Assembly (NCBI RefSeq): GCF_002920895.1
Contig: NZ_PQVG01000001.1
Coordinates: forward strand, 657,370-721,369
Source: Flavobacterium alvei
GTDB lineage: Bacteria; Bacteroidota; Bacteroidia; Flavobacteriales; Flavobacteriaceae
Length of the DNA stretch: 64,000 nt
Reading direction: 5' to 3'
Position 1 is the stretch's first letter. Each line of letters opens with the position of its first letter. The notes beneath the pieces were generated by a model. That model ran no database searches. It saw nothing but the letters and a program-made list of their open reading frames with translations, and was not told where the DNA came from. This document shows positions 44,038 through 53,207 of this stretch, one piece after another. Made by a program: the position numbers and the translations under genes.

Positions 44038-45228
44038 ATGAACAATTTGCTTTCAGACAGAATTAACAACTTAGCTACATCACAAACATTAGCAATGGCT
44101 GCTTTAGCCAGAGAATTAAAAGCACAAGGAAAAGACATCATCAGTTTGAGTTTAGGTGAACCAGATTTTAACACTCCTGATTTCATTAAAGAAGCTGCCA
44201 AAAAAGCTATCGACGAAAACTACAGCACTTACTCTCCAGTTGATGGATATGGCGAATTGAAAGAAGCTATTTGCAGAAAATTCAAAAGAGACAACGGATT
44301 GGATTACAAACCATCACAAATTGTGGTTTCAACAGGAGCAAAACAATCTTTATACAACATTGCACAAGTAATGCTAAACGACGGTGACGAAGTAATCTTG
44401 CCTGCACCTTACTGGGTTTCTTACTTCGAAATCGTAAAATTATCAGGCGGAGTTCCTGTAGAAGTTCCAACTTCTGTAGAGACTGATTTCAAAATCACTC
44501 CTGAGCAATTAGAAGCTGCCATCACGCCAAAAACAAAAATGATGTGGTTCTCTTCGCCTTGTAATCCATCAGGTTCGGTTTACAACAGAGAAGAATTGAC
44601 TGCTTTGGCGAAAGTATTGGAAAAATATCCAAACATTATTGTTGTAGCTGACGAAATCTACGAGCACATTAATTTCTCTGGAACTTTTTGCAGTATCGGA
44701 TCAATCCCGGGAATGTTAGAAAAAACAGTTACTGTAAACGGAGTTGCCAAGGCTTTCGCTATGACAGGATACAGAATTGGATATATCGGAGCACCTGAAT
44801 TTATCGCAAAAGCATGTACAAAAATCCAAGGACAAGTAACTTCAGGAGCAAATTCTGTGGCTCAACGTGCTACAATCACCGCTGTAGATGCTGATCCAAG
44901 CGTATTGAATCATATGGTTCAAGCCTTCCACAGCCGTAGAGATTTAGTAGTAGGATTATTGAAAGAAATCCCAGGAATCAAAATCAACGTTCCAGAAGGC
45001 GCTTTCTACGTTTTTCCAGACGTTTCTTCTTTCTTTGGTAAAACTTTGAAAGGCACTGAAATTAAAGATGCAAATGATATGGCAATGTATCTTTTGGCTG
45101 AAGCTTGTGTAGCTACAGTAACCGGAGATGCTTTTGGAAATCCAAACTGTATCCGTTTTTCTTATGCTACAAGCGAAGAGCAATTAACAGAAGCTTTAAA
45201 AAGAATCAAAGACGCTTTGGCAGCATAG
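44038..45228 (+). CDS. Aspartate aminotransferase-type PLP enzyme (class I/II)
   Basis: 396 residues, fold-type I aminotransferase of the AAT-Ib group: LSLGEPDFNTPDFIKEAA, STGAKQSLYN, the PLP contact loop WFSSPCNPSGSVYNREEL, DEIYEHI and catalytic Lys238 in NGVAKAFAMTGYRIGYIG. Likely uses aspartate/2-oxoglutarate, possibly with broader substrate use. Terminator follows. Confidence 0.94.
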   Translation: MNNLLSDRINNLATSQTLAMAALARELKAQGKDIISLSLGEPDFNTPDFIKEAAKKAIDENYSTYSPVDGYGELKEAICRKFKRDNGLDYKPSQIVVSTGAKQSLYNIAQVMLNDGDEVILPAPYWVSYFEIVKLSGGVPVEVPTSVETDFKITPEQLEAAITPKTKMMWFSSPCNPSGSVYNREELTALAKVLEKYPNIIVVADEIYEHINFSGTFCSIGSIPGMLEKTVTVNGVAKAFAMTGYRIGYIGAPEFIAKACTKIQGQVTSGANSVAQRATITAVDADPSVLNHMVQAFHSRRDLVVGLLKEIPGIKINVPEGAFYVFPDVSSFFGKTLKGTEIKDANDMAMYLLAEACVATVTGDAFGNPNCIRFSYATSEEQLTEALKRIKDALAA

Positions 45229-45252
45229 TCGAAAGTCTTTTTATATTAGTAC

Positions 45253-45282
45253 AAGCCTCAAGAGAAATCTTGAGGCTTTTTT
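45253..45282 (+). terminator. Terminator after the aminotransferase
   Basis: AAGCCTCAAGA (45253-45263), loop GAAA, then TCTTGAGGCTT (45268-45278) and a run of T. Confidence 0.92.
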
Positions 45283-45313
45283 TTGATTAACTCAAAAAAA
45301 TCATGGGTAGGAC

Positions 45314-45333
45314 AGTACAGGATAGTATAACTT
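45314..45333 (+). promoter_or_regulatory. Motif shared upstream of both PL11 genes, copy 1
   Basis: AGTACAGGATAG followed by TATAACTT. The second PL11 gene has AGTACAGAATAG and, a little further on, CATAACTT (47598-47624). Possible binding site of a polysaccharide-responsive regulator. Confidence 0.4.
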
Positions 45334-45413
45334 TTTTTTAAGCTTATCTTTAACGCCAACCAATCGCTTTTTTGTATTAACTACAAACCAAATAACAACT
45401 ATTAACCATAATT

Positions 45414-47525
45414 ATGCATAAAAAAATTACCCAAAACTCATTTCGAAAAATTATCTTTTTTCTAATATTCTTATTTGGAATATCCACCCAACTTTTTGCT
45501 CAACGCTCTGTTGAAAAACTCAATCGAGGTTTGGTTGCCATGCGTTTAAACAGCAGTCAGGTCTATGTTGGTTGGAGAATGTTGGGAACCGAACCAACAG
45601 ATGTGAGCTATAACCTGTATTGCAACGGCGTAAAAGTAGCAGGAAGTCCTTTTACAACTACCACAAACTACACTCATACGATTACTACAAATGGAATCTA
45701 TACGGTTCGCGCTATTATTAATGGTGTCGAAGAAAGCGCTTCAGAAGCTGCTTCAGTTTGGGCCAATCAATATTTAGATATCGCCATGCAAATACCTGCT
45801 GGCGGGACTACTCCAGACAATGTCGCTTACACCTATAGTGTAAATGATTGCAGTGTGGGGGATGTGGATGGCGATGGACAATATGAAATATTTGTAAAAT
45901 GGGATCCCTCCAATGCAAAAGACAACTCCCAATCGGGTTATACTGGCAATGTTTACATTGATTGCTATCGTTTAAATGGAACACGTCTTTGGAGAATTGA
46001 TCTAGGGAAAAACATTCGTGCTGGAGCTCATTATACCCAATTTATGGTTTACGATTTAGACTCTGATGGCAAAGCTGAAATGGCTTGCAAAACAGCCGAC
46101 GGAACTATTGACGGAACTGGAGTTGTTATTGGAACTGCCAATGCCGATTACCGAAACACTTCTGGATATATTTTATCAGGACCAGAATTTTTAACCGTTT
46201 TTAATGGCGAAACTGGAAAAGCAATGGCCAGCACCAATTATTTACCTGCTCGAGGAACTGTTTCGTCTTGGGGAGATACTTATGGCAATCGTGTAGATCG
46301 CTTTATCGCTGCCGTAGCTTATCTTGACGGCGAAAAACCAAGTTTGATAATGGGACGCGGTTATTATACCAGACTCGTTCGTGTGGCTTGGGATTGGAGA
46401 AACAACACACTATCACAAAGATGGATTTTTGACAGCAATACTTCAGGAAATTCGGCTTATGCAGGAATGGGAAACCACCAAATGACGGTGGGAGATTCAG
46501 ATGGGGATGGCAAAGACGAGATTTTTAATGGCTCAAGTGCCATTAATGATAATGGTACAAAATTATTTTCGAATACCTTGGGTCACGGAGATGCTTTGCA
46601 TATGAGCGATATGGATCCGGATCGCCCAGGACTGGAAATATACCAATGTCTAGAGGAACCAGCAAAATATGGAACTAATGGAATGGTGTTTTTTGATGCC
46701 AAAACCGGAGTGCCCATTTGGGGAGCAGATGGCTTAGGGCTTGACATCGGACGCGCCAATGCTGCCGATATTGATCCTCGTTACAAAGGTTATGAATGTT
46801 GGGGTTCCAGAGGTGGATTATTCGATTGTAAAGGAAATAACATTACCACTTCAAGACCTTCCATCAATTTCTCCATCTGGTGGGATGCCGATTTAAATCG
46901 AGAATTATTAGACGACAATCACATCGACAAATGGAATCACCTCTCGTACAACACCACTAATTTACTTACCGCGACTGGATATTCTTCAAACAATACAACC
47001 AAAGCAACTCCTTGTTTGAGTGCCGACCTTTTTGGCGACTGGCGGGAAGAAGTAATATTGCGTAAAACAGACAATACTTCTATTAGAATTTTCACCACCA
47101 AAATACCCACAGCCAACAAGTTATATACTTTGATGCACGACACTCAATACCGAGTGGCTATTGCTTGGCAAAATTCAGGATACAACCAGCCACCACATCC
47201 CAGCTTTTATTTAGGCGTAGATATGACAGCACAAACAAAACCAAATATAGTCACCACAAATGTCAATTTGGCCACAAATGCTTTTTCAAAACAACAACCA
47301 TCGGCAAATGCCATTCTTTATCCCAATCCTACATCACAAACATTTACAATTATGGCCGAAGGTAAATTTACCTATTCAATTCATAATGTCTTAGGCCAAG
47401 AAATAGGAAAAGGAAAAGCCGAAACTCAAGTAGAAGTAGGCGAAATTTCTGCTAAACCAGGAATATATATTATTACCGTAAAATCAGAAAAAGGAACATC
47501 ATCTATAAAACTGATTAAGGAGTAA
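45414..47525 (+). CDS. PL11 rhamnogalacturonan lyase with T9SS sorting domain
   Basis: Cleaves the rhamnogalacturonan-I backbone of pectin by beta-elimination. 703 residues. A signal peptide ends near LFAQ. The lyase part (about 30-620) has VEKLNRGLVAMRL, DVDGDGQYEIFVKWDPSN, AGAHYTQFMVYDLDSDGKAE (a calcium-type repeat) and GDWREEVILRKTD, all typical of the YesW/YesX family. The last ~75 residues are a type A T9SS sorting domain (ILYPNPTSQTFTIMAEGKF ... IKLIKE). It is paired with a second copy 160 nt downstream. Confidence 0.93.
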   Translation: MHKKITQNSFRKIIFFLIFLFGISTQLFAQRSVEKLNRGLVAMRLNSSQVYVGWRMLGTEPTDVSYNLYCNGVKVAGSPFTTTTNYTHTITTNGIYTVRAIINGVEESASEAASVWANQYLDIAMQIPAGGTTPDNVAYTYSVNDCSVGDVDGDGQYEIFVKWDPSNAKDNSQSGYTGNVYIDCYRLNGTRLWRIDLGKNIRAGAHYTQFMVYDLDSDGKAEMACKTADGTIDGTGVVIGTANADYRNTSGYILSGPEFLTVFNGETGKAMASTNYLPARGTVSSWGDTYGNRVDRFIAAVAYLDGEKPSLIMGRGYYTRLVRVAWDWRNNTLSQRWIFDSNTSGNSAYAGMGNHQMTVGDSDGDGKDEIFNGSSAINDNGTKLFSNTLGHGDALHMSDMDPDRPGLEIYQCLEEPAKYGTNGMVFFDAKTGVPIWGADGLGLDIGRANAADIDPRYKGYECWGSRGGLFDCKGNNITTSRPSINFSIWWDADLNRELLDDNHIDKWNHLSYNTTNLLTATGYSSNNTTKATPCLSADLFGDWREEVILRKTDNTSIRIFTTKIPTANKLYTLMHDTQYRVAIAWQNSGYNQPPHPSFYLGVDMTAQTKPNIVTTNVNLATNAFSKQQPSANAILYPNPTSQTFTIMAEGKFTYSIHNVLGQEIGKGKAETQVEVGEISAKPGIYIITVKSEKGTSSIKLIKE

Positions 47526-47535
47526 AATCAATACC

Positions 47536-47566
47536 AAAGTCCCAAGATATTCTTGGGACTTTTTAT
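47536..47566 (+). terminator. Terminator after the first PL11 gene
   Basis: AAAGTCCCAAGA (47536-47547), TAT loop, TCTTGGGACTTT (47551-47562), then T-rich. Confidence 0.9.
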
Positions 47567-47597
47567 TACCTCAAAAGCTAATTAGATAGAGGATAAT

Positions 47598-47624
47598 AGT
47601 ACAGAATAGAAAATCTCATAACTT
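47598..47624 (+). promoter_or_regulatory. Motif shared upstream of both PL11 genes, copy 2
   Basis: AGTACAGAATAG and CATAACTT, matching 45314-45333 (one change in the 12-mer, spacing slightly wider). Confidence 0.4.
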
Positions 47625-47684
47625 TAGCCGTTAGCTATTAAACCTTTTAACAAAAAAAATATCTAACTACTTTTAACCACAATT

Positions 47685-49535
47685 ATGAATAAAAAAACCA
47701 CTCCAAATTCATTCAAAAAAATACAGCTTATACTTTTCCTACTACTGGCAATATCCTATCAAACAAAAGCTCAACACACCGTTGAGAAACTCAATCGGGG
47801 TCTGGTGGCGATGCGATTAGATGCAAATCAAGTTTATATTGGATGGAGAATGTTAGGAACCGAACCTACAGATGTAAGTTATAATTTGTACTGTAATGGC
47901 AAAAAAATAGAAGGAAGTCCTTTTAAAACTTCGACCAACTTCACCCATAATAGCCCCACGGATGAAACTTACACCGTTCGTGCCATTATCAAAGGAATCG
48001 AACAAGCTGATTCAGAAACTGTAAAAGTTTGGGCCAATCAATATTTAGATATTGCAATGCAAATACCTGCTGGCGGAACTTCTCCTGATGGACGCAATTA
48101 CACCTATAGTGTAGGCGATTCAAGTGTGGGCGATGTTGATGGAGACGGACAATATGAAATAATTGTGAAATGGGATCCGTCTAATGCCCACGACAATTCT
48201 CATAAAGGCTATACAGGAAATGTACTTATTGATTGTTACCGCTTAGACGGAACACGTCTTTGGAGAATTGACTTAGGAAAAAACATTCGTGCTGGTGCTC
48301 ATTACACCCAATTTATGGTGTATGATTTAGACTCTGATGGCAAGGCAGAAATAGCTTGCAAAACCGCGGACGGAACCATCGACGGAACAGGAAATGTTAT
48401 CGGTTCAGCAACAGCAGATTATAGAGAAACGACAGGATATATTTTGTCTGGACCTGAGTTTTTAACAATTTTTAATGGACAAACTGGCAAAGCCATGGCA
48501 TCTACCGATTATTTACCCGCTCGTGGAGACATTAAAGATTGGGGAGATAATTATGGCAACCGAGTAGATCGTTATATTGCCGCCGTGGCCTATCTTGATG
48601 GCGAAAAACCAAGTTTAGTAATGGGTCGTGGTTATTATACAAGATTAGTTCGTGTGGCTTGGGATTGGAGAAACAATACCCTTTCTAAAAGATGGATTTT
48701 TGACAGTAATGATTCGAAAAACGCATCAGCTTTCGGACAAGGAAATCATCAAATGACTGTTGGTGATGTGGATGGCGATGGCAAAGATGAAGTCTGCAAT
48801 GGTTCAAGTGCAATAGACGACAATGGAACATTATTATATGCAAACGGATTGGGTCACGGCGATTCGTTGCACATGACTGATATGGATCCCGATCGTCCGG
48901 GACAGGAAATTTGGCAATGCCACGAAACCCCATCCAAATACGGAATTTACGGTCTTGAATTTAGAGATGCAAAAACTGGAAAACCTTTATGGGGTGTTAG
49001 TGGACAAGGAACAGATGTAGGCCGTGGTCTTGCTGCCGATATTGACCCTCGTTATAAAGGCTATGAATGTTGGGGTGCCAAAGGAAATTTATACGATTGC
49101 AAAGGAAATCAAATAGGAACTTCAAAACCTTCGATGAATTTTGCCATTTGGTGGGATGGCGATTTGAGTAGAGAATTATTAAACTCTAACCGAATCGACA
49201 AATGGGATTACACTAATGGCAAAAGCGAGAATTTATTAACTGCCACAGACTATAAATCAAACAATGGCACTAAATCTACTCCTTGTTTGAGTGCCGACCT
49301 TTTTGGCGACTGGCGTGAAGAAGTGATTTTCCGCAAAGCCGACAATTCTGCTATTAGAATTTACACTACAAACATTCCTACAACTCATAGATTGTACACT
49401 TTAATGCACGACACCCAATACAGAGTGGCCATTGCTTGGCAAAATTCGGCATACAACCAGCCGCCACATCCAAGTTTTTATTTGGGGACCGATATGGCAC
49501 CGCAAACCAAACCCAATGTAGTTACTCCAAAATAA
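47685..49535 (+). CDS. PL11 rhamnogalacturonan lyase lacking a sorting domain
   Basis: 616 residues with signal peptide (ends near TKAQ). The lyase region closely follows that of the neighbour over its full length (VEKLNRGLVAMRLDANQVY, DVDGDGQYEIIVKWDPSN, GDWREEVIFRKADNS, GYNQPPHPSFYLG-like end). It stops at NVVTPK, just where the first copy enters its T9SS domain. It is therefore probably periplasmic, acting on fragments made by the surface enzyme. The pair arose by tandem duplication with gain or loss of the tail. Confidence 0.93.
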   Translation: MNKKTTPNSFKKIQLILFLLLAISYQTKAQHTVEKLNRGLVAMRLDANQVYIGWRMLGTEPTDVSYNLYCNGKKIEGSPFKTSTNFTHNSPTDETYTVRAIIKGIEQADSETVKVWANQYLDIAMQIPAGGTSPDGRNYTYSVGDSSVGDVDGDGQYEIIVKWDPSNAHDNSHKGYTGNVLIDCYRLDGTRLWRIDLGKNIRAGAHYTQFMVYDLDSDGKAEIACKTADGTIDGTGNVIGSATADYRETTGYILSGPEFLTIFNGQTGKAMASTDYLPARGDIKDWGDNYGNRVDRYIAAVAYLDGEKPSLVMGRGYYTRLVRVAWDWRNNTLSKRWIFDSNDSKNASAFGQGNHQMTVGDVDGDGKDEVCNGSSAIDDNGTLLYANGLGHGDSLHMTDMDPDRPGQEIWQCHETPSKYGIYGLEFRDAKTGKPLWGVSGQGTDVGRGLAADIDPRYKGYECWGAKGNLYDCKGNQIGTSKPSMNFAIWWDGDLSRELLNSNRIDKWDYTNGKSENLLTATDYKSNNGTKSTPCLSADLFGDWREEVIFRKADNSAIRIYTTNIPTTHRLYTLMHDTQYRVAIAWQNSAYNQPPHPSFYLGTDMAPQTKPNVVTPK

Positions 49536-49553
49536 TTTAAAATTTCAAATAGC

Positions 49554-49586
49554 AAAGGCCTCAAGGAAACTTGGGGCTTTTTTTGG
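49554..49586 (+). terminator. Terminator after the second PL11 gene
   Basis: AAAGGCCTCAAG (49554-49565), GAAA loop, CTTGGGGCTTT (49570-49580), with small mismatches, then TTTTT. Confidence 0.8.
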
Positions 49587-49619
49587 GCTTGACCACAAGG
49601 GTCGGGCTATCCGCTATAT

Positions 49620-49659
49620 CTTTTGTGGAGTCCCGATTGACATCGGGACTCCACAAAAG
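49620..49659. repeat. Perfect 18-bp hairpin inside a longer intergenic element
   Basis: CTTTTGTGGAGTCCCGAT (49620-49637), loop TGAC, exact complement at 49642-49659. Flanking words GCTATCCGCT (left) and GCTATCCCTC (right), about 70 nt apart, hint at a structured element spanning roughly 49598-49683. I recall similar elements in other Flavobacterium intergenic regions, but this cannot be checked here. Confidence 0.7.
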
Positions 49660-49817
49660 GATGCCGCTGCTATCCCTCACGCAAAAGACTACTGAAAACT
49701 AACATTTTTTACAAGAAAAAAAGTATTTTTGATAAAATATAAAGCGAAACAAACATTCGCCAGTCTACCCATTTTTGATTTTGTAGGCGCTACTCTATAG
49801 CCCATATAAATAAAACT

Positions 49818-50315
49818 ATGCCTAATCATACACCGAACAAACTTATGTACACATTCGAAGACAAAAATTCTGAAGCTAAATTTAAGGATTTACTCAATCA
49901 ATATGAAGACTTTAAAAAAGATGATACTTCATCAGCAAAAGCAACTGAAATTTGCACAAATACTTGGCATATAATTGACTGGATTTTTAATGAATTTCCT
50001 AATATTCATTTAATGAATTCTATTGGGGATTTTAGAGATACACTTTATCCACTTTGTCCGTCTTTGAAAATTATGCACGATATCGCAAATGGATCAAAGC
50101 ATTCTAAAGTTTCAAGACCAAAAGCTTCTATAAAAAAGACTAACAAACATATTGGTCCCTATTCAAATGTTTATAGTAGAGTATATGATCAAACGCTTCT
50201 TGAAATAGAAATGGAAGATGGTACAACACTATATTTTGTAGATGAAATAGAATTAGTAATAAATTTTTGGAAAGACTATTTTAGAGATATTTTGAACATC
50301 AATGACCAGGCATAA
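49818..50315 (+). CDS. Hypothetical protein with D-x-ANxxKH-like motif
   Basis: 165 residues, soluble, no signal peptide, not assigned. The middle has CPSLKIMHDIANGSKHSKVS; a D..N..KH arrangement of this kind is common in small uncharacterised helical bacterial proteins, some in defence contexts. The N-terminal half looks helical (FKDLLNQYEDFKK, CTNTWHIIDWIFNEFP), the C-terminal half contains beta strands (LLEIEMEDGTTLYFVDEIEL). It stands alone between a repeat element and an empty AT-rich stretch, which suggests an accessory gene. No function is proposed. Confidence 0.7.
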   Translation: MPNHTPNKLMYTFEDKNSEAKFKDLLNQYEDFKKDDTSSAKATEICTNTWHIIDWIFNEFPNIHLMNSIGDFRDTLYPLCPSLKIMHDIANGSKHSKVSRPKASIKKTNKHIGPYSNVYSRVYDQTLLEIEMEDGTTLYFVDEIELVINFWKDYFRDILNINDQA

Positions 50316-50656
50316 CAGCCGTTACCAAAAATTGCTCGTTTTCGTTTTCGAGAACATTCATTTTCTTAACTTCATTTCGATAAAATGAAAAAAAAAACTT
50401 TCCATTCGCCATAACTTTACACATTAGCAAAACGTTATTTTTCTTTTTATAATAAAACTTCATTACTTAAGTTCCCTTTTTAACTACTTATAAAACACTT
50501 TCAAATTAAACCTAATATTTCCCAAAACAACAATTTTCCAAAAAATTCATTTCCGAATTAGAAATCTTGAATAATTTATTAGACCTTTGCACACTTTTTG
50601 AGCGAAAGCCAACAGAAACCTAAACCATTAAAAACAAAACAATTATCATCCATTCG
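50316..50656. other. 341-nt intergenic stretch without gene
   Basis: Very AT-rich, with no open frame of note. A GCATAACAGCCGTTAC word directly follows the preceding gene. Near 50582 is GACCTTTG, one base off the -7 consensus, about 70 nt before the U32 gene and the only promoter candidate seen. Confidence 0.5.
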
Positions 50657-52522
50657 ATGAAGAAAAAAATAGAAATACTGGCTCCAGCCAAAGATTTAAT
50701 CGGGGGAATGGCCGCCATCAATGCCGGTGCCGATGCGGTTTATATTGGAGCTCCTTTATACGGCGCTCGTTCCAATGCCACCAATTCGATTGAGGACGTG
50801 GCGAAATTGGTGGAGTACGCCCATTTATTCAACGTGCAAGTTTTTGTGGTGGTCAACACCATTTTGTACGACAACGAATTGGAAGACTGTCGCCAGATGA
50901 TTTGGAAATTGTACGACGTAGGTGTCGATGCCCTGATCGTTCAGGATATGGCGATTATGGAAATGGAGTTGCCGCCTATCGTCTTGCACGCCAGCACGCA
51001 GGCCAACAACCGTGATGCCGACAAAATCAAATTCCTGAAAGATGCCGGAATGAAACGCGTGGTTTTGGCCCGTGAATTGAACTTGCACCAAATCAAGGAA
51101 ATCAGCGACACTGCCGATGTGGAACTGGAATTTTTCGTAACGGGTGCTTTGTGCGTATCTTTCAGCGGGAATTGCTATATGAGTGTGGCCAATGGCGAAC
51201 GCTCGGCCAATCGCGGTTCCTGTGCCCAAAACTGTCGTTTGCCTTACAACCTCATCGACGGTCACGGCGAAACCTTAATCAAAAACAGCCACCTGCTTTC
51301 CATCAAGGATTTTGACGTTTCGGATCAGATTCCCAATTTGATTGAGGCCGGAGTAATTTCCTTTAAAATTGAAGGGCGTTTAAAAGATATTGTATATGTA
51401 AAAAACAATGTTTCTTATTTACGCCAAAAACTGGATGCTTTCCTAGAAGGAAATGATAAATACACCAAAGCTTCATCTGGAAAATGCACTTACACTTTTG
51501 AATCGGCTTTGGACAAAAGTTTCAACCGTGGTTATACCGATTATTTCGTCAACGAAAGACACCAATCCATCGGTTCTTGGGAAAGTCCAAAATCGAAGGG
51601 ACAATACATTGGTAAATTGATAAAAACCACCGGAAACGCTTACGAAATCGAAAACGGAGAATTCCTGAACAACGGAGACGGACTTTGTTTCATCAACGAA
51701 AACAACGAAGCCGACGGAATTTATGTCAACAAAGTAGAAAACGGCTTGGCCTATCCTAATGTATTGAAAGAAATCAAACCTGGAACTTTCATTTACCGAA
51801 ACAACGACGCTGCTTTCATCAAAATCGTGGAACGTGAAGACAGTGCCGTTCGAAAAATCAGCACGACTTTATTGCTGACCGAAAACGAAAATGGTTTTGA
51901 ATTAATCGCAACCGACGAGGACAGAAACGTGAGCAGCGTAAAATTGGTTCATCCAAAAGAAAGAACCAAAAACAACGAATCGATTGCGGAGAATTTCAAA
52001 ATCAATTTGGCAAAAACAGGTTTCACACCTTACACTGCCGATGAAATCACGATTATGTTCTCCGAAAATTGGTTCCTTCCTATTTCAAAAATCAATGAAA
52101 TGCGAAGAACGGTTTTCGAACAATTATCCAAAATTCGTCTCGCCAATTACAGGCGTCACGAGCACCAATTGGTCAAAACATCACATCCTTATCCGGAAAC
52201 CAAACTGGATTTTATGTACAATGTTTCCAATAAATTGGCCCGTAAATTCTACGAACGTCACGGCGTTACCGAAATCGAAAAAGCATTCGAACTGCAATGG
52301 GATCCGGGAAAATCACGTGTGATGACCACCAAATACTGCATCAAATACGAATTGGAAAAATGCCCGAAATACCATCCCAATATGGAAGGCAGACTCAAAG
52401 AACCTTTGGTCTTGAAACAGGGCGAACTGGAATACAAACTCAAATTCAATTGCAAACCCTGCGAAATGGAAATCTGGGAAAAAGATGCCGAATTTGAAAT
52501 CGAGGAAGACCACTTCCATTAA
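50657..52522 (+). CDS. U32 peptidase family protein (TrhP/YegQ-like)
   Basis: 621 residues. The N-terminal U32 domain has ILAPAKDLIGGMAAINAGAD, VYIGAPLYGARSNATNS, the LHASTQANNRD region, and the signature RGSCAQNCRLPYNLIDGHG, whose Cys residues bind Fe-S in characterised relatives. YegQ/TrhP makes 5-hydroxyuridine in tRNA using prephenate, and that role is more likely here than proteolysis. A C-terminal extension (about 480-621) with extra Cys (YCIKYELEKCPKYHP, CKPCEMEIWEKDA) is seen in larger members. The base composition is clearly richer in G+C than its neighbours. Confidence 0.88.
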   Translation: MKKKIEILAPAKDLIGGMAAINAGADAVYIGAPLYGARSNATNSIEDVAKLVEYAHLFNVQVFVVVNTILYDNELEDCRQMIWKLYDVGVDALIVQDMAIMEMELPPIVLHASTQANNRDADKIKFLKDAGMKRVVLARELNLHQIKEISDTADVELEFFVTGALCVSFSGNCYMSVANGERSANRGSCAQNCRLPYNLIDGHGETLIKNSHLLSIKDFDVSDQIPNLIEAGVISFKIEGRLKDIVYVKNNVSYLRQKLDAFLEGNDKYTKASSGKCTYTFESALDKSFNRGYTDYFVNERHQSIGSWESPKSKGQYIGKLIKTTGNAYEIENGEFLNNGDGLCFINENNEADGIYVNKVENGLAYPNVLKEIKPGTFIYRNNDAAFIKIVEREDSAVRKISTTLLLTENENGFELIATDEDRNVSSVKLVHPKERTKNNESIAENFKINLAKTGFTPYTADEITIMFSENWFLPISKINEMRRTVFEQLSKIRLANYRRHEHQLVKTSHPYPETKLDFMYNVSNKLARKFYERHGVTEIEKAFELQWDPGKSRVMTTKYCIKYELEKCPKYHPNMEGRLKEPLVLKQGELEYKLKFNCKPCEMEIWEKDAEFEIEEDHFH

Positions 52523-52527
52523 AATTA

Positions 52528-52662
52528 TTTAACCACAAAGTTCACAAAGGTTTACGCAAGGTTCACAAAGATTTAAAAACAAATCTTTGTGAACCTTTTA
52601 TTTTGTTTAAAAACCAGACCTTTGCGTTCTTCGTGTAAATCTTCGTGAACTTTGTGGTTAAA
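52528..52662. repeat. Nested inverted repeats (AACCACAAAGTTCAC type)
   Basis: Outer arms of 18 nt at 52528-52545 and 52645-52662, inner arms of 15 nt at 52560-52574 and 52581-52595 (GGTTCACAAAGATTT). The unit could fold into a long stem with side hairpin. It fills the gap between the U32 gene and the next gene and is a dispersed-repeat type common in this genus by my recollection. Confidence 0.75.
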
Positions 52663-52735
52663 TAAATCTAATCTGAAATATCTGAACAAGAATAAATTCA
52701 ATTTATTTATCTTTACTCTCAAAAACAAAACTTAA

Positions 52736-53203
52736 ATGGACGCTGAAAAGAAAATAACTGAATATTCTATTATTGCTGGTTTTATTGTTTGTTCTATTTT
52801 TCCGTTATTAATCTTTACAGAAACATTATTTATTGAACTTTTAATAAAAATAGCAGACTTTGGATTATTTGGAAATCAACTTTTCTGGGGAATTTTATTT
52901 CCACTATTCATTATTTTTCTTTTTGGGTATTCAGGTAAAAAAATAAGCACTTCATTAAAACAAACATCATACTTCCAAGTTTGTTCTCAATTTTCATTTC
53001 AAGTAAGTTCAAAACTCATAGCAGGGCTGTTCGCAATATATATAGTAGGGCTATTTAATAATGGAATCTCTGTTGTATTAGATTCGCAGATTTATTCTCA
53101 AATTATATTTTCATTAATAATGATTCTATTTTTATCATTTCTATTAATGATTATGACTTTTATAAGTAGTTTGATAATTGTAAAATTGAGCCAAAACCCT
53201 TAA
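52736..53203 (+). CDS. Small polytopic membrane protein of unknown function
   Basis: 155 residues, four predicted membrane segments (IAGFIVCSIFPLLIF, LFWGILFPLFIIFLFGY, LIAGLFAIYIVGLFNN, IIFSLIMILFLSFLLMIM). No family recognised. It stops 4 nt before the Crp-family gene, so the two may be co-transcribed; a role in signalling with that regulator is only a possibility. Confidence 0.65.
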   Translation: MDAEKKITEYSIIAGFIVCSIFPLLIFTETLFIELLIKIADFGLFGNQLFWGILFPLFIIFLFGYSGKKISTSLKQTSYFQVCSQFSFQVSSKLIAGLFAIYIVGLFNNGISVVLDSQIYSQIIFSLIMILFLSFLLMIMTFISSLIIVKLSQNP

Positions 53204-53207
53204 ATGT

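Noticed and set aside
50316..50340. Integron-like attC site after the orphan gene
   Set aside because: GTTAC is present but the needed palindromic partner and spacing are not. Too weak to call.
50825..51265. Minus-strand frame opposite the U32 gene
   Set aside because: Falls in the GC-richer part of that gene, where antisense frames stay open by composition.
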